From contig DHJN01000125.1 in assembly GCA_002404345.1 (NCBI GenBank), positions 1 to 14,081 of the forward strand: a DNA stretch of 14,081 nucleotides, in the 5' to 3' direction. The stretch's first letter is position 1; each line of letters starts with the position of its first letter. Under the pieces are notes generated by a model. It searched no databases and had not been told where the DNA came from. It was given only the letters and a program-made list of their open reading frames with translations. Shown in pieces: positions 1 through 8,019 of this stretch. The translations under genes and the position numbers were made by a program. The DNA is from Actinobacteria bacterium UBA4719 (GTDB taxonomy: Bacteria > Actinomycetota > Actinomycetes > Actinomycetales > Dermatophilaceae).

Positions 1-2
1 GC

Positions 3-237
3 CCGGTCCCCGGAAAGCCGATCGACCGACGCGACGCCTACTCGCATGGTCGCGCGGATCGCGAAAGCCGCTGGCATCCCACGACACATCAGCCCGCACT
101 CACTACGGCACGCCGCGATCACCAACGCCTTGGACGCGGGCGTCCCCTTGCGTGACGCCCAGATCCTCGCCCGCCACGCGGACCCCCGCACCACCGAGCA
201 CTACGACCGCGCCCGTGGCAACCTGGGGTGCAGGTAA
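3..237 (+). pseudogene. 3' remnant of a tyrosine recombinase/integrase gene, frameshifted and truncated
   Basis: This encodes the C-terminal catalytic part of a phage-type tyrosine recombinase. Visible motifs are the HxxR box (HSLRH, codons near 97-111), the ARHADPRTT segment holding the second conserved His, and the nucleophile Tyr in TTEHYDRA (codon 202-204). The reading frame is broken. Positions 3-41 read PVPGKPIDRRDAY in frame 3, and the natural continuation RMVARIAKAAG begins at 43 in frame 1, so the single t at 42 is an extra base. At the 3' end the protein stops six codons after RARGN (residues LGCR, then stop). As I know this family, integrases normally continue for about another dozen residues after RARGNL. 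The break coincides with a GGGG-starting sequence leading into the Tn3-type transposase, suggesting that the transposon cut the gene. The 5' part lies outside the window. Confidence 0.85.
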
Positions 238-300
238 CGGTGCTGTCACCAGCCCCAATGGGGTGCCTGGTCGTGGTCTGAGTGTCGGCAGCGTTCAGAG
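225..300 (+). mobile_element. Probable left end of the Tn3-family element
   Basis: Coding similarity to the integrase stops after the aacct at 220-224, and the following sequence starts ggggtgcagg, as Tn3-family terminal repeats usually start with GGGG. A second ggggtgcctgg begins at 260. I could not find a matching inverted copy elsewhere in the window, so the exact end and the repeat length are unproven. Confidence 0.4.
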
Positions 301-3300
301 ATGATTCCGGGTATGGACCTAGCCGCTGACGACGTCGATGAGCTGGTCGAGTTCTGGACCCTGCTCGAGGTCGATCGTGAGCAGTTGATCGGCAAGCGCG
401 GCGCTACAGCGCTGGGCTTCGCGCTGCTGCTCAAGCACTACAGCCGGCACGGCCGGTTCCCGCGTGGGCGTTCAGATCTGCATGATGGCGTGATCGACTT
501 CGTTGCGCGCCAGGTCGGGGTGGACGGTTCGGAGTTCGGGTCCTACGAGTGGTCTGGCAGCACGATTGAGTACCACCGCGCCCAGATCCGCGCTCACCTT
601 GGCTTCCGGGTCGCCACCGTGGCTGACCAGGAGAAGATGACGGCTTGGCTCGCGGTGAACGTGGCCCACGCCGAGCGGCGACCTGAGCGGGTCAGGGAGG
701 AACTCCTGGCCGAGTTCAGGGCGCAACAGATCGAGCCTCCCACTCCCGGTCGAGTGCTGCGCATCGTGCGTTCAGCTTTGCGCGGGGCTGAGCAGACCTG
801 GTCGCGGCGGATCTCGCAGCGTCTAGATCCGCCCACGGTGGGCCGCCTGTTGAACCTGCTCGCGCCCGATGAGGATGTCGTCGAAGGCGTCGAGGACGGA
901 GTTGGGGAGTCAGGCACCGTTCTGGGGTCGATCAAGTCCGCGCCGGGCAACGTGAGCTTGGAATCGATGACGACCGAGATCAGCAAGCTTCAGGCGGTCC
1001 GCGCAGTTGGACTGCCTGTTGGTTTGTTCGCCGACGTGGCGCCGAAGGTTCTGGATGGGTGGCGGGCCCGGGCCGCTGTCGAGGCACCGTCGCATCTGCG
1101 CCGGCACGCTCAGCCGCTGGCCCTGACTGTGCTCGCGGCGTTGGTCCATCAACGTGAACGCGAGATCACCGACACCCTGGTGGAGTTGCTCATCGCCACC
1201 GTGCACCGTATCGGTGCCCGCGCCGAGCGGCGGGTCACCAACGAGTTGATCAATGCGTTCAAACGGGTGACCGGCAAGGAGAACATTCTCTTCTTGATCG
1301 CCGAGGCAGCGTTGGCCAAGCCCGACGACGCGGTGCGGGAGGTGGTCTTCCCTGCGGTGAGTGGTGGCGAGCAGACGCTGAGGGAGCTTGTCCACGAGTT
1401 CAAGACCAAGGGCCCGGTGTATCGGCGCACGGTCCAGACCACCCTGCGGGCCTCCTACACCGGGCACTACCGGCGCGGTCTGATCGCACTGCTGGACGTC
1501 CTGGAGTTCCGCAGCAGTAACACCGCCCACCGCCCCGTGATCGATGCCCTGACGCTGATCAGGCGGTATGCCAAGACCGCGAACCTGACGTACTACCCGC
1601 TCGGGGAAACCGTCCCCGCCCATCGAGGTGCCACCGGGGACTGGTCCGACCTGGTCTACCGCACCGACACCCGCGGCCGAGCCCGCGTGGCCCGGATGGT
1701 CTACGAAGTGGTCACTTTCCAAGCACTGCGTGAGCAGCTGCGGTGCAAGGAGATCTGGGTCGTGGGCGCAGACTCCTGGCGCAACCCCGATGAAGACCTG
1801 CCCCAAGACTTCGAGCAGCGGCGCAGCGAAAACTACCGAGAGCTGCGCAAGCCGCTGGACCCCACCGTCTTCATCGCCGACCTGCGCCAGGAGATGACTG
1901 ACGCCCTTACCGCGCTGAACACCGCGGTCCCGTCCCTGGACTGGCTGACCATCACCGATCGAGCCTCGGGCGCGATCACGTTGACCAAGTACGAAGCGGC
2001 ACCCGAGCCGCGCAACCTGCGACGCGTCAAGGCCGAGGTGCAGCGGCGGTGGGGCACGATCGCCCTGGTCGACATGCTCAAGGAAGCGGTGCTGCGGACC
2101 GGCTGTCTGAACGACGTCGGTGCCGTCGCCGGCAGCGGCACCCTCGACGTCGAGGTGTTGGCCGAACGGTTGATGCTGGCCATCTACGCGTACGGCACCA
2201 ACACCGGTATCCGCGCGGTCGCCGCCGGCGCCGGGCATGGACACACCGAGGATGAGATCCGTTACGTCCGGCGCCGCTACCTCACCCGCGACACCGCCCA
2301 GAGCGTCGCGATCGCCATCGCCAACGCGACATTCGCAGCGCGCCGCAAGAGCCTATGGGGTGAGGGCTCGACTGCGGTCGCCTCGGACTCCACCCACTTC
2401 CGCTCCTACGACCAGAACATCTTCACCGAGTGGCACTCCCGGTACGGTGGTCGCGGGATCCTCATCTACTGGCACGTCGAACGCGGGTCGATGGTCGTGC
2501 ACTCCCAAACCCTGCGGGCCTCTGCTTCCGAGGTCCACGCGATGATCGAGGGCGCGATTCGCCACGGCACCACCATGAAGGTCGAAGGCAACTACGTCGA
2601 CACCCACGGCCAGTCCGAGATTGGCTTCGCCATCACCCGACTGCTCGGCTTCGACCTGCTGCCACGAATCAAGCAGATCAACAAGATCCGCCTGTACCGG
2701 CCGGTCACCGGCCAGCCCGACGCGTACCCCCAGCTCACCCCGGCCCTCACGCGTCCGATCCGCTGGGATCTCATCGAGCAGAACTACGACCAGATGATCA
2801 AGTACGCAACCGCGATCAGACAGGGCACCGCCTCAACCGAGGCGATCCTGCGCCGCTTCACCCGCTCAGCGTCACACCCCACCTATCAGGCGATGCTGGA
2901 AGTCGGGCGGGCCCAACGCACCATCTTCGTCGCCCGGTTCCTGCGCAGTCGCGAGCTCCAACGGGAGATCACTGAGGGACTCAACATCGTCGAGGCGTTC
3001 AACGGCGCGAACTCGGTCATCTACTACGGCAAGGGCGGTGAGGTCGCATCTAACCGTCAGGACGAACAGGAAATGACTGCGCTTTGCCTGCGGATCCTTC
3101 AAGCCGCTCTCGTCTACATAAACACGCTCATGCTCCAGGACGTGCTCGCCGAAGACGCCTGGGCTGACATGCTCACCACCGAAGACCGACGCGGTCTCAC
3201 CCCACTTTTCTGGCAGCACGTGCTCCCGTACGGCGAAGTGAAGCTCGACATGACCGCACGCCTCAGCATCCGGACCGCCGGTCCTGCCGGCAGCCCGTAA
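301..3300 (+). CDS. tnpA: Tn3-family transposase (TnpA), full length
   Basis: This 999-residue protein has the usual length for Tn3-family transposases, which carry out replicative transposition through a cointegrate. Residues about 10-170 look like the DUF4158-type N-terminal DNA-binding region (FWTLLEVDREQLIGKRG, FALLLKHYSRHGRFPRG). The C-terminal part is the Tn3 DDE domain. Likely catalytic residues are D696 (AVASDSTHF), D767 (GNYVDTHGQSE) and E898 (LNIVEAFNGANS). Their spacing of 71 and 131 residues fits what I recall of the family, and YYGKGGEVASNRQDEQE follows. The start is uncertain: ATG 301 and ATG 313 are both possible and neither has a strong ribosome binding site. No resolvase gene is visible next to it, so this may be a minimal or partly deleted element. 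It lies directly downstream of the integrase remnant, which its element appears to have interrupted. No frameshift is seen. Confidence 0.96.
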   Translation: MIPGMDLAADDVDELVEFWTLLEVDREQLIGKRGATALGFALLLKHYSRHGRFPRGRSDLHDGVIDFVARQVGVDGSEFGSYEWSGSTIEYHRAQIRAHLGFRVATVADQEKMTAWLAVNVAHAERRPERVREELLAEFRAQQIEPPTPGRVLRIVRSALRGAEQTWSRRISQRLDPPTVGRLLNLLAPDEDVVEGVEDGVGESGTVLGSIKSAPGNVSLESMTTEISKLQAVRAVGLPVGLFADVAPKVLDGWRARAAVEAPSHLRRHAQPLALTVLAALVHQREREITDTLVELLIATVHRIGARAERRVTNELINAFKRVTGKENILFLIAEAALAKPDDAVREVVFPAVSGGEQTLRELVHEFKTKGPVYRRTVQTTLRASYTGHYRRGLIALLDVLEFRSSNTAHRPVIDALTLIRRYAKTANLTYYPLGETVPAHRGATGDWSDLVYRTDTRGRARVARMVYEVVTFQALREQLRCKEIWVVGADSWRNPDEDLPQDFEQRRSENYRELRKPLDPTVFIADLRQEMTDALTALNTAVPSLDWLTITDRASGAITLTKYEAAPEPRNLRRVKAEVQRRWGTIALVDMLKEAVLRTGCLNDVGAVAGSGTLDVEVLAERLMLAIYAYGTNTGIRAVAAGAGHGHTEDEIRYVRRRYLTRDTAQSVAIAIANATFAARRKSLWGEGSTAVASDSTHFRSYDQNIFTEWHSRYGGRGILIYWHVERGSMVVHSQTLRASASEVHAMIEGAIRHGTTMKVEGNYVDTHGQSEIGFAITRLLGFDLLPRIKQINKIRLYRPVTGQPDAYPQLTPALTRPIRWDLIEQNYDQMIKYATAIRQGTASTEAILRRFTRSASHPTYQAMLEVGRAQRTIFVARFLRSRELQREITEGLNIVEAFNGANSVIYYGKGGEVASNRQDEQEMTALCLRILQAALVYINTLMLQDVLAEDAWADMLTTEDRRGLTPLFWQHVLPYGEVKLDMTARLSIRTAGPAGSP

Positions 3301-3304
3301 GCGG

Positions 3305-3343
3305 ATCGGTGACCGGTCACCGATGACTGACCGGTCACCGATG
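3305..3343. repeat. Perfect 20-base palindrome plus an overlapping 16-base direct repeat
   Basis: Positions 3305-3324 form a perfect palindrome (atcggtgacc/ggtcaccgat). The right part, tgaccggtcaccgatg, occurs at 3310-3325 and again at 3328-3343, an 18-base period. It sits between the transposase stop and the converging minus-strand gene. It could be a two-way terminator (no T run is present), a protein-binding site, or part of the element's end or resolution site. The sequence does not decide between these. Confidence 0.6.
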
Positions 3344-3360
3344 CCCGTGCGGGACATATG

Positions 3361-4420
3361 TCAGGCACCGGTCCCAGAGCTGGAGCGAGTGCACCCAGCC
3401 AACAGTCGACGGAGCCAAACCGAAGGCGGCAGGTCATCCAGGGTCAGGTGAGCCTTCTGGGAGGAGATCTGGCGGTGTAGGGCGTCATCGGCTTGGAGTC
3501 GGAAGTCGACGAGCCTCCTCATGTATCGCCTATCAGTTCTTCCCCAGGGAAAGCTGTTCGCAACCTGCTCGAACGACTGGAAGCCGAACATGGGTGGGAC
3601 GTGGTCGAGGACGGCGCGCAACAATGCATGGCAGGCGTAGGAGTTGCCACGGGAGTAGTTGTCGTTTAGCTCCTTGAGCAGGGCGGCGAGTTTGTCGGTA
3701 CTCAAGCGAACGGCTTCGGCAGCCTGGACCACACCGTCGATGGTGACGTCGTCGACGTATGCGAGTGAAGGTCTCTCCACCGGTCCATTTTTCGCGGTCT
3801 CAACTTGAAACATCGGCAACGATGGGCGCGCGGATTCGCGAAGCCACTCGTCCTTGATAGTGGCGTACTCCTCGATCGAGCGCACCGTGGCGAATCGACG
3901 AACATCCCGACCGACGCCCAACCGCAAATCCAAGCCACCACCAGAATGCCCGGTTCGGCCCCACTGCTCGATGACCAAGACTTGGCCCAAACGCTCAACG
4001 TCCAGTCGCCGCTCAGCTGGCAAACGAAATGCGCGCATGAGTTGCCGACCGGAGACAACACACTCGCTCTCGGGCTCCCCTGGTGTTTGCTCAAACTTCA
4101 GCTCCCGTGTGGCGAACCATCTCAATGCCCGCAAGAACAGCTCGACATCGCTTTCGGCTGCTTCGCAGCACGCTAAACCTTGCGCGGTGAGCTTCATCTC
4201 GGCGTCCGGCCCGGGGGCCCATGCCTCCGCTCCATAGGGGCAGCAAAAGACCCGCAGGGAGCTCGCGCACCACTTGCTCGAGGTCGGGGAACCCTTTGGA
4301 TCGCGCTAAGCGAAGGTCCAGAGTGCCGAAAGTGGGCCAGGCCGCCTGAGGAAAGAAGTCGTCGTATACCAATTGCAGGACTTGCCGCTGTTCCTTGGTC
4401 AGTGTGACCGGATGATCCAT
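3361..4420 (-). pseudogene. Conserved protein of unknown function with a C-terminal LNDNYSRGN-type domain, one frameshift
   Basis: Read in one piece this gene would encode about 352 residues. The N-terminal part starts at the ATG at 4420 (MDHPVTLTKEQRQVLQLVYDDFF) and runs to LLPLWSGGMGP. There an extra base in the run of five g at 4213-4217 shifts the frame. Removing one base gives GPGPDAEMKLTAQGLACCEAAE, joining smoothly to the long open frame ending at 3361. As written, the second part could still be made alone from the ATG at 4197 (278 residues). The C-terminal region (about LSTDKLAALLKELNDNYSRGNSYACHALLRAVLDHVPPMFGF, then FPWGRTDRRYMRRL) resembles a domain I recognise from many uncharacterised bacterial proteins. 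I cannot assign a function. No membrane segments or signal peptide are visible. The frameshift may be real decay, phase variation or a sequencing error. It converges on the transposase with a 60-base gap. Confidence 0.7.
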
Positions 4421-5021
4421 TGCCGCCGCCCTCGCGTCAGGTGCGCGCCTCGGTGGGGTACGCGCCGCGGTCCAAGTTACCGATGATCCGTCACGGGCGC
4501 GCAATGGCCGAAGCTCAACTCACTGGGCTCTGAGCGTTGTCTGTCTGTGGGGGTCTATGTGCCGCTGCAACGCCTTGTACCGATACGAGTCGCGGCGTGG
4601 TGCTTGCGGGCGCCTCCCTGCTGCGGACGGTCGCTGAGCAACCAGACAGCGTCGTCCGCCAAGACCGTAGATGCAGATACACATGCACCAGCACGTCCGA
4701 TGTGGGGAACGACAACCGAAGCAACTCGAGGCGCGGCCGGCTCGTCCCGAAGAGGGTCCGCTTGCGGGAACGGGCGGTGTACGCGTCGGCACCAGCTGTG
4801 GGGCTGGGTCAACCGCAGGTGATTCGCCTTCTGGGACGACGAGGACGGGGCTGACGTCGCCGGCCGCCGGCTGACACAATGCATTGGCGAGCGAGTGTTT
4901 CGCATGGTGCTTCGATTGAGTCAGCGACTTTCCGCGGGCTGACCGTGTTACCGGTTGCTACGCCGATCGGTTCGGCTGGGATGATCTACAGCGACAGGTG
5001 TCGGATCGGCAGGGAGCAATC
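4421..5021. other. 600-base gene-poor stretch
   Basis: Short open frames exist on both strands, but none has a recognisable protein family, a convincing ribosome binding site, or a coding look distinct from shadow frames. I see no tRNA, no CRISPR repeats and no clear terminator. The last 20-40 bases probably hold the leader of the epoxide hydrolase gene. Confidence 0.5.
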
Positions 5022-5990
5022 GTGACCGAACACTGCGTGATACTTGGAGATGTTCGGTTGCATGTAGTCGAGCAGGGCGAGGGCCCGGTGGTGGTGCTGA
5101 TCCACGGGTTCCCGGAGACGTCCTACGCATGGCGGCATCAGCTGCCTGCGTTAGCGGCCGCTGGGTATCGCGCGGTGGCCTTGGACGTGCGTGGGTACGG
5201 CCGCTCGTCGAAGCCGGCCAGTGGCGAGGACTACCGGATGGTGGAACTTGTCGGCGATACCGTGGGCCTAGTCCGTGCGCTGGGCGCAACGACCGCCGCG
5301 GTCATCGGCCATGATTGGGGGTCACTGATCGCGGCCAACGCCGCGCTGCTGGAGCCAGATACGTTTACCGCGGTGGCCACACTGAGCGCCCCGTACACGC
5401 CCCGTGGCGGACCCCGCCCGAGCGAGATCTTCGCCCATGCCGGCGGGGACGCCGAGTTCTACATCAGCTACTTCCAGCAGCCCGGCCGCGCCGAGGCGGA
5501 GATCGAGCCCGATATCCGGGGTTGGTTGCAAGGCTGCTACGCGAGCTTGTCCGGTGTCACCATGCCATCCGAGGGCGCCAGCCATGTTTTCTACATTCCA
5601 CCCGGCACACGGATGCGGGACCGGTTCGTCTCCGGCGAGCTACCCGCGTGGCTCAGCGATGACGACTTGGACGTTTACGTCGGGGAGTTCGAACGCACCG
5701 GTTTCACCGGAGCACTGAACCGTTACCGCAACGTCGACCGGGACTGGGAGGACCTTGCCGCCTACGACGGCGCCGCCATCACGCAGCCATCCCTGTTCAT
5801 CGGCGGCGCCCTCGATGCTTCTGGTGCGTGGATCCAGAACGTCATCGACTCGTTTTCGACGACCATGCCCGGAATGGTCAGCAGCCACCTGCTACCGGGC
5901 TGCGGACATTGGGTACAGGAAGAACGCCCGGCGCGAGTCAACGAGATCCTCGTCGACTGGTTGCATAAGGTGCACCCGGCTACCGCCTGA
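5022..5990 (+). CDS. Epoxide hydrolase, alpha/beta-hydrolase fold
   Basis: The protein (322 residues from the GTG at 5022) should hydrolyse epoxides to diols through a covalent ester intermediate in the cytoplasm. Motifs in order are HGFPET (oxyanion-hole HGxP box), DVRGYGRS, GHDWGS with nucleophile D98, ring-opening tyrosines probably Y150 (YFQQPGRAEAE) and Y235 (NRYRNVD), acid D265 (GGALDAS) and base H296 (GCGHWVQEERP). All catalytic parts are present and the length is normal. I chose the start at 5022 because an agggag lies five bases upstream. An in-frame GTG at 4998 would add eight residues without a better ribosome binding site. The natural substrate is unknown. The gene stands alone on this strand and ends before a strong hairpin at 6195-6220. 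A haloalkane dehalogenase is less likely because the lid tyrosines and HGFPET box fit epoxide hydrolases. Confidence 0.93.
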   Translation: MTEHCVILGDVRLHVVEQGEGPVVVLIHGFPETSYAWRHQLPALAAAGYRAVALDVRGYGRSSKPASGEDYRMVELVGDTVGLVRALGATTAAVIGHDWGSLIAANAALLEPDTFTAVATLSAPYTPRGGPRPSEIFAHAGGDAEFYISYFQQPGRAEAEIEPDIRGWLQGCYASLSGVTMPSEGASHVFYIPPGTRMRDRFVSGELPAWLSDDDLDVYVGEFERTGFTGALNRYRNVDRDWEDLAAYDGAAITQPSLFIGGALDASGAWIQNVIDSFSTTMPGMVSSHLLPGCGHWVQEERPARVNEILVDWLHKVHPATA

Positions 5991-5998
5991 GCCACCCA

Positions 5999-6066
5999 TC
6001 GTCGAGAGAACCTTCTACGAGGATGACCACCGCCTGCAGGCATCGCCAACGAGCATCGAGCTGTAG
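5999..6066 (+). pseudogene. Possible scrap of an acyl-CoA dehydrogenase N-terminus
   Basis: Directly after the epoxide hydrolase stop, one frame reads IVERTFYEDDHRLQASPTSIEL and then stop. Acyl-CoA dehydrogenases of actinomycetes often begin with a very similar ERT-hydrophobic-xxEH-RLF segment. Only about 12 residues match this idea, there is no start codon in place, and the rest of such a gene is absent. Treat it as a weak suggestion of a deleted neighbour. Confidence 0.25.
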
Positions 6067-6194
6067 ACGGGTGCAGGACGCCGTAGTCCCACAAGCGGAT
6101 CGGTCTACGTACGCCGAGGTACAGCTTCGATGCGTCCGGTCGTCGTTCCGCTAGGTAGGTAATGACGTCGCTGCACCGTGCTGATCGACGGACT

Positions 6195-6220
6195 GGACGG
6201 GCGCGGTTGCGCGCCCGTCC
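6195..6220. terminator. Strong hairpin between convergent genes
   Basis: A perfect 11-base stem (ggacgggcgcg / cgcgcccgtcc) closes a four-base gttg loop. It lies between the end of the plus-strand epoxide hydrolase gene and the end of the minus-strand cation-efflux gene, so it can serve both directions. There is no T run on either side. It would be an actinomycete-type terminator without a U tract. Confidence 0.6.
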
Positions 6221-6299
6221 TACTGGTCGGGGGTCTCACTGGACGGGTGGAGGTGGACGCGTTCTCCGCTCCCACCTGCAGGCGAGCGGTCCAGTCCAG

Positions 6300-7493
6300 C
6301 TACTTGGTTTCCGAGGGCGTCTGTGCCCGGTGGTGTGCGGTGGCGATGTGGTGGTCGACGCCGGGCTCGGCGGCGGGGTTGACGTGAACGGTGGCGTCAT
6401 CCAGGCGCGGGACACGGTGCATCAACTGGTGCTGGGCCTGGTCGGCGATCGCGTGGGCCTCAACAACGCTGAGCGTGTCGTCGACGGTCAGGGTGATCTC
6501 GGTGCGCATCCGGTGCCCGATCCAGCGCAGCTGGACGCTGTCAACGCTGCGGACGCCGGGCACGTCGCGTATCGCTGCTTCGGCGGCGTCGACCAGGTCG
6601 GGGTCGACGGCGTCCATCAGCCGGCGGTAGATGTCTCGGGCCGCGCCGCGCAGGACGGCCAGGATCGCGACCGTGATGAGCAGGCCGACGATGGGGTCGG
6701 CTAGCGGGAAGCCGGCCATGACTCCGATCGCCCCGAAGACCACGGCCAGTGAGGTGAACCCGTCGGTGCGGGCATGCAGCCCGTCGGCGACCAGGGCCGA
6801 TGAGCCGATCTTGGTGCCGACCCGGATCCGGTATTCGGCCACCAGTTCGTTGCCGGCGAAGCCGATCAGACCGGCTACGAGCACGACCCAGGCGTAGGTG
6901 AGTGGTTGGGGGTCGATGAGCCGGCGGATCGACTCGTAGGCGGCGAGGATCGCGGACAACGCGATCATGGCGACGATGAAGACGCCGGCCAGGTCTTCGG
7001 CCCGCCCGTACCCGTAGGTGTAGCGGCGGTTTGCCGCGCGCCGGCTCAGGACGAACGCGACCCACAGGGGTATCGCGGTCAGCGCGTCGGAGAAGTTGTG
7101 GATGGTGTCGGCCAACAGCGCGACCGATCCGGTGATCAGCACCACGACCAGCTGCGCGATCGCGGTGGCGCCCAGGGCGACCAGGCTGATCTTGACGGCC
7201 CGGATCCCTTCCGTGCTGGCCTCCAGCGCCGAGTCGACCGAGTCTGCCGCGTCGTGGCTGTGCGGCCGGAAGAGCGAGGCCACGAAACCCTTAAGCCCGG
7301 CCGCGTGTTCATGGTCGTAATCGTTACCAGGGTCGTGGCTGTGGCCGTGTGCCGACCCATTGTGTCCGTCCAACTGATCATGGTCGTTGCTGTGGCTGTC
7401 GTGATCGTGCTCGGCGAAGTTGGCGTCAGCACTGAGGGCCGGGGCGCCGTGGTCGTGGCCCGGCTGGCCGCCCTCGGGTTGGTCGTGACTCAT
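6300..7493 (-). CDS. Cation diffusion facilitator (CDF) metal exporter with His-rich N-terminus
   Basis: This 397-residue inner-membrane protein should export a divalent metal such as Zn, Co, Cd or Ni in exchange for protons. Residues 1-66 are hydrophilic and carry 13 histidines (HDHDSHSNDHD, HGHSHD), a likely metal-binding tail. About six membrane segments follow between residues 100 and 285. The transport site is the paired HxxxD of CDF proteins: H132/D136 (HNFSD) and H240/D244 (HARTD). RRYTYGYGRAEDLAG is a typical CDF loop. A cytoplasmic C-terminal domain ends the protein. The ATG at 7493 is chosen over upstream starts because aaggaga lies just upstream and His-rich sequence begins there. 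It follows the ArsR-type regulator gene at a 94-base gap and is probably cotranscribed and derepressed by metal. Which metal it moves cannot be told from sequence. Confidence 0.95.
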   Translation of the reverse strand: MSHDQPEGGQPGHDHGAPALSADANFAEHDHDSHSNDHDQLDGHNGSAHGHSHDPGNDYDHEHAAGLKGFVASLFRPHSHDAADSVDSALEASTEGIRAVKISLVALGATAIAQLVVVLITGSVALLADTIHNFSDALTAIPLWVAFVLSRRAANRRYTYGYGRAEDLAGVFIVAMIALSAILAAYESIRRLIDPQPLTYAWVVLVAGLIGFAGNELVAEYRIRVGTKIGSSALVADGLHARTDGFTSLAVVFGAIGVMAGFPLADPIVGLLITVAILAVLRGAARDIYRRLMDAVDPDLVDAAEAAIRDVPGVRSVDSVQLRWIGHRMRTEITLTVDDTLSVVEAHAIADQAQHQLMHRVPRLDDATVHVNPAAEPGVDHHIATAHHRAQTPSETK

Positions 7494-7587
7494 CCGCGTC
7501 TCCTTTGAGTGCGATCGTGTCCAGCGGCAGCGGCGGCTGGTTCCGTGAGGGCGGGTTTGCGCGGGTTCACTGGGGCTGCTCGACCCG

Positions 7588-8007
7588 CTACGACGTTCGC
7601 TGTCTGGCAGAGTCGTGAGCGCGGGACCTCGGGCGGGGCACCGGCGCCAGCTGGGCGACGCCCTCATCCAGGTGATGTCGGGGAAGCTCGGGACCGGCAT
7701 GCTCGGCGTTGTACACGGCATCGCGGACCAGCTGGGCCACGTGCTCGTTCTCCACCCGGTAGAACACCTGCGTTCCCTCCCGCCGAGTTCGCACCAACCG
7801 GGCCAGCCGCAGCTTGGCCAAGTGTTGGGACACCGACGGAGCTGGCTTACCGAGCCGGTCAGCCAGCTCGTTGACCGCCAGCTCCTGATCGATCAACGCC
7901 CAAAGGAGACGTACCCGGGTGGCGTCCGCCAGCATCCGGAACACCTCCGCAGCGAGCTCCGCCTGCTCGATCGGCAACCCGTCGGGGCTTCCACTATCTG
8001 CATGCAT
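7588..8007 (-). CDS. ArsR/SmtB-family metal-sensing repressor
   Basis: This small winged-helix repressor (139 residues) is expected to bind its operator without metal and release it when metal binds. The helix-turn-helix is at about residues 44-66 (VNELADRLGKPAPSVSQHLAKLRLARLV), followed by the wing (REGTQVFYRV). The alpha-3 cysteine box of ArsR/CadC is absent (ELAVNEL). The alpha-5 region ENEHVAQLVRDAVYNAEH has H89 and H103, recalling SmtB/NmtR-type sensors, though the full four-ligand set is not obvious. The tail contains PRHH (110-112). I chose the ATG at 8007 because a -10-like tattat ends 7 bases upstream and a palindrome covers the start. An upstream in-frame start at 8064 would put both inside the gene. 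It is followed by the CDF exporter gene, so it almost surely controls that gene and itself. Confidence 0.93.
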   Translation of the reverse strand: MHADSGSPDGLPIEQAELAAEVFRMLADATRVRLLWALIDQELAVNELADRLGKPAPSVSQHLAKLRLARLVRTRREGTQVFYRVENEHVAQLVRDAVYNAEHAGPELPRHHLDEGVAQLAPVPRPRSRAHDSARQRTS

Positions 8008-8019
8008 GCGCAGATAATA
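7995..8019 (-). promoter_or_regulatory. ArsR-type operator over a probable leaderless promoter
   Basis: Perfect 7-base arms tatctgc (7995-8001) and gcagata (8010-8016) flank an 8-base spacer. On the minus strand a -10-like tattat occupies 8019-8014, placing the transcript start at about the ATG (8007), with no leader. The -35 region is weak (ttcgga near 8042-8037). A repressor bound here would block both promoter and start codon, as expected for autoregulation. Confidence 0.7.

Noticed and set aside
910..2244. 444-codon open frame on the minus strand
   Set aside because: It lies wholly inside the transposase gene and its composition (Gly/Val/Gln-rich, no domain) is that of an antisense shadow in high-GC DNA.
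3361..3375. caggcacc as the inverse of ggtgcctg at 262-269, marking the right end of the transposon
   Set aside because: Only about eight bases match and alignment fails on both sides.
7494..7721. 76-residue N-terminal extension of the CDF exporter
   Set aside because: The sequence is Pro/Ser/Arg-rich and antisense-like, it overlaps the regulator gene, and the ATG at 7493 has a good ribosome binding site.
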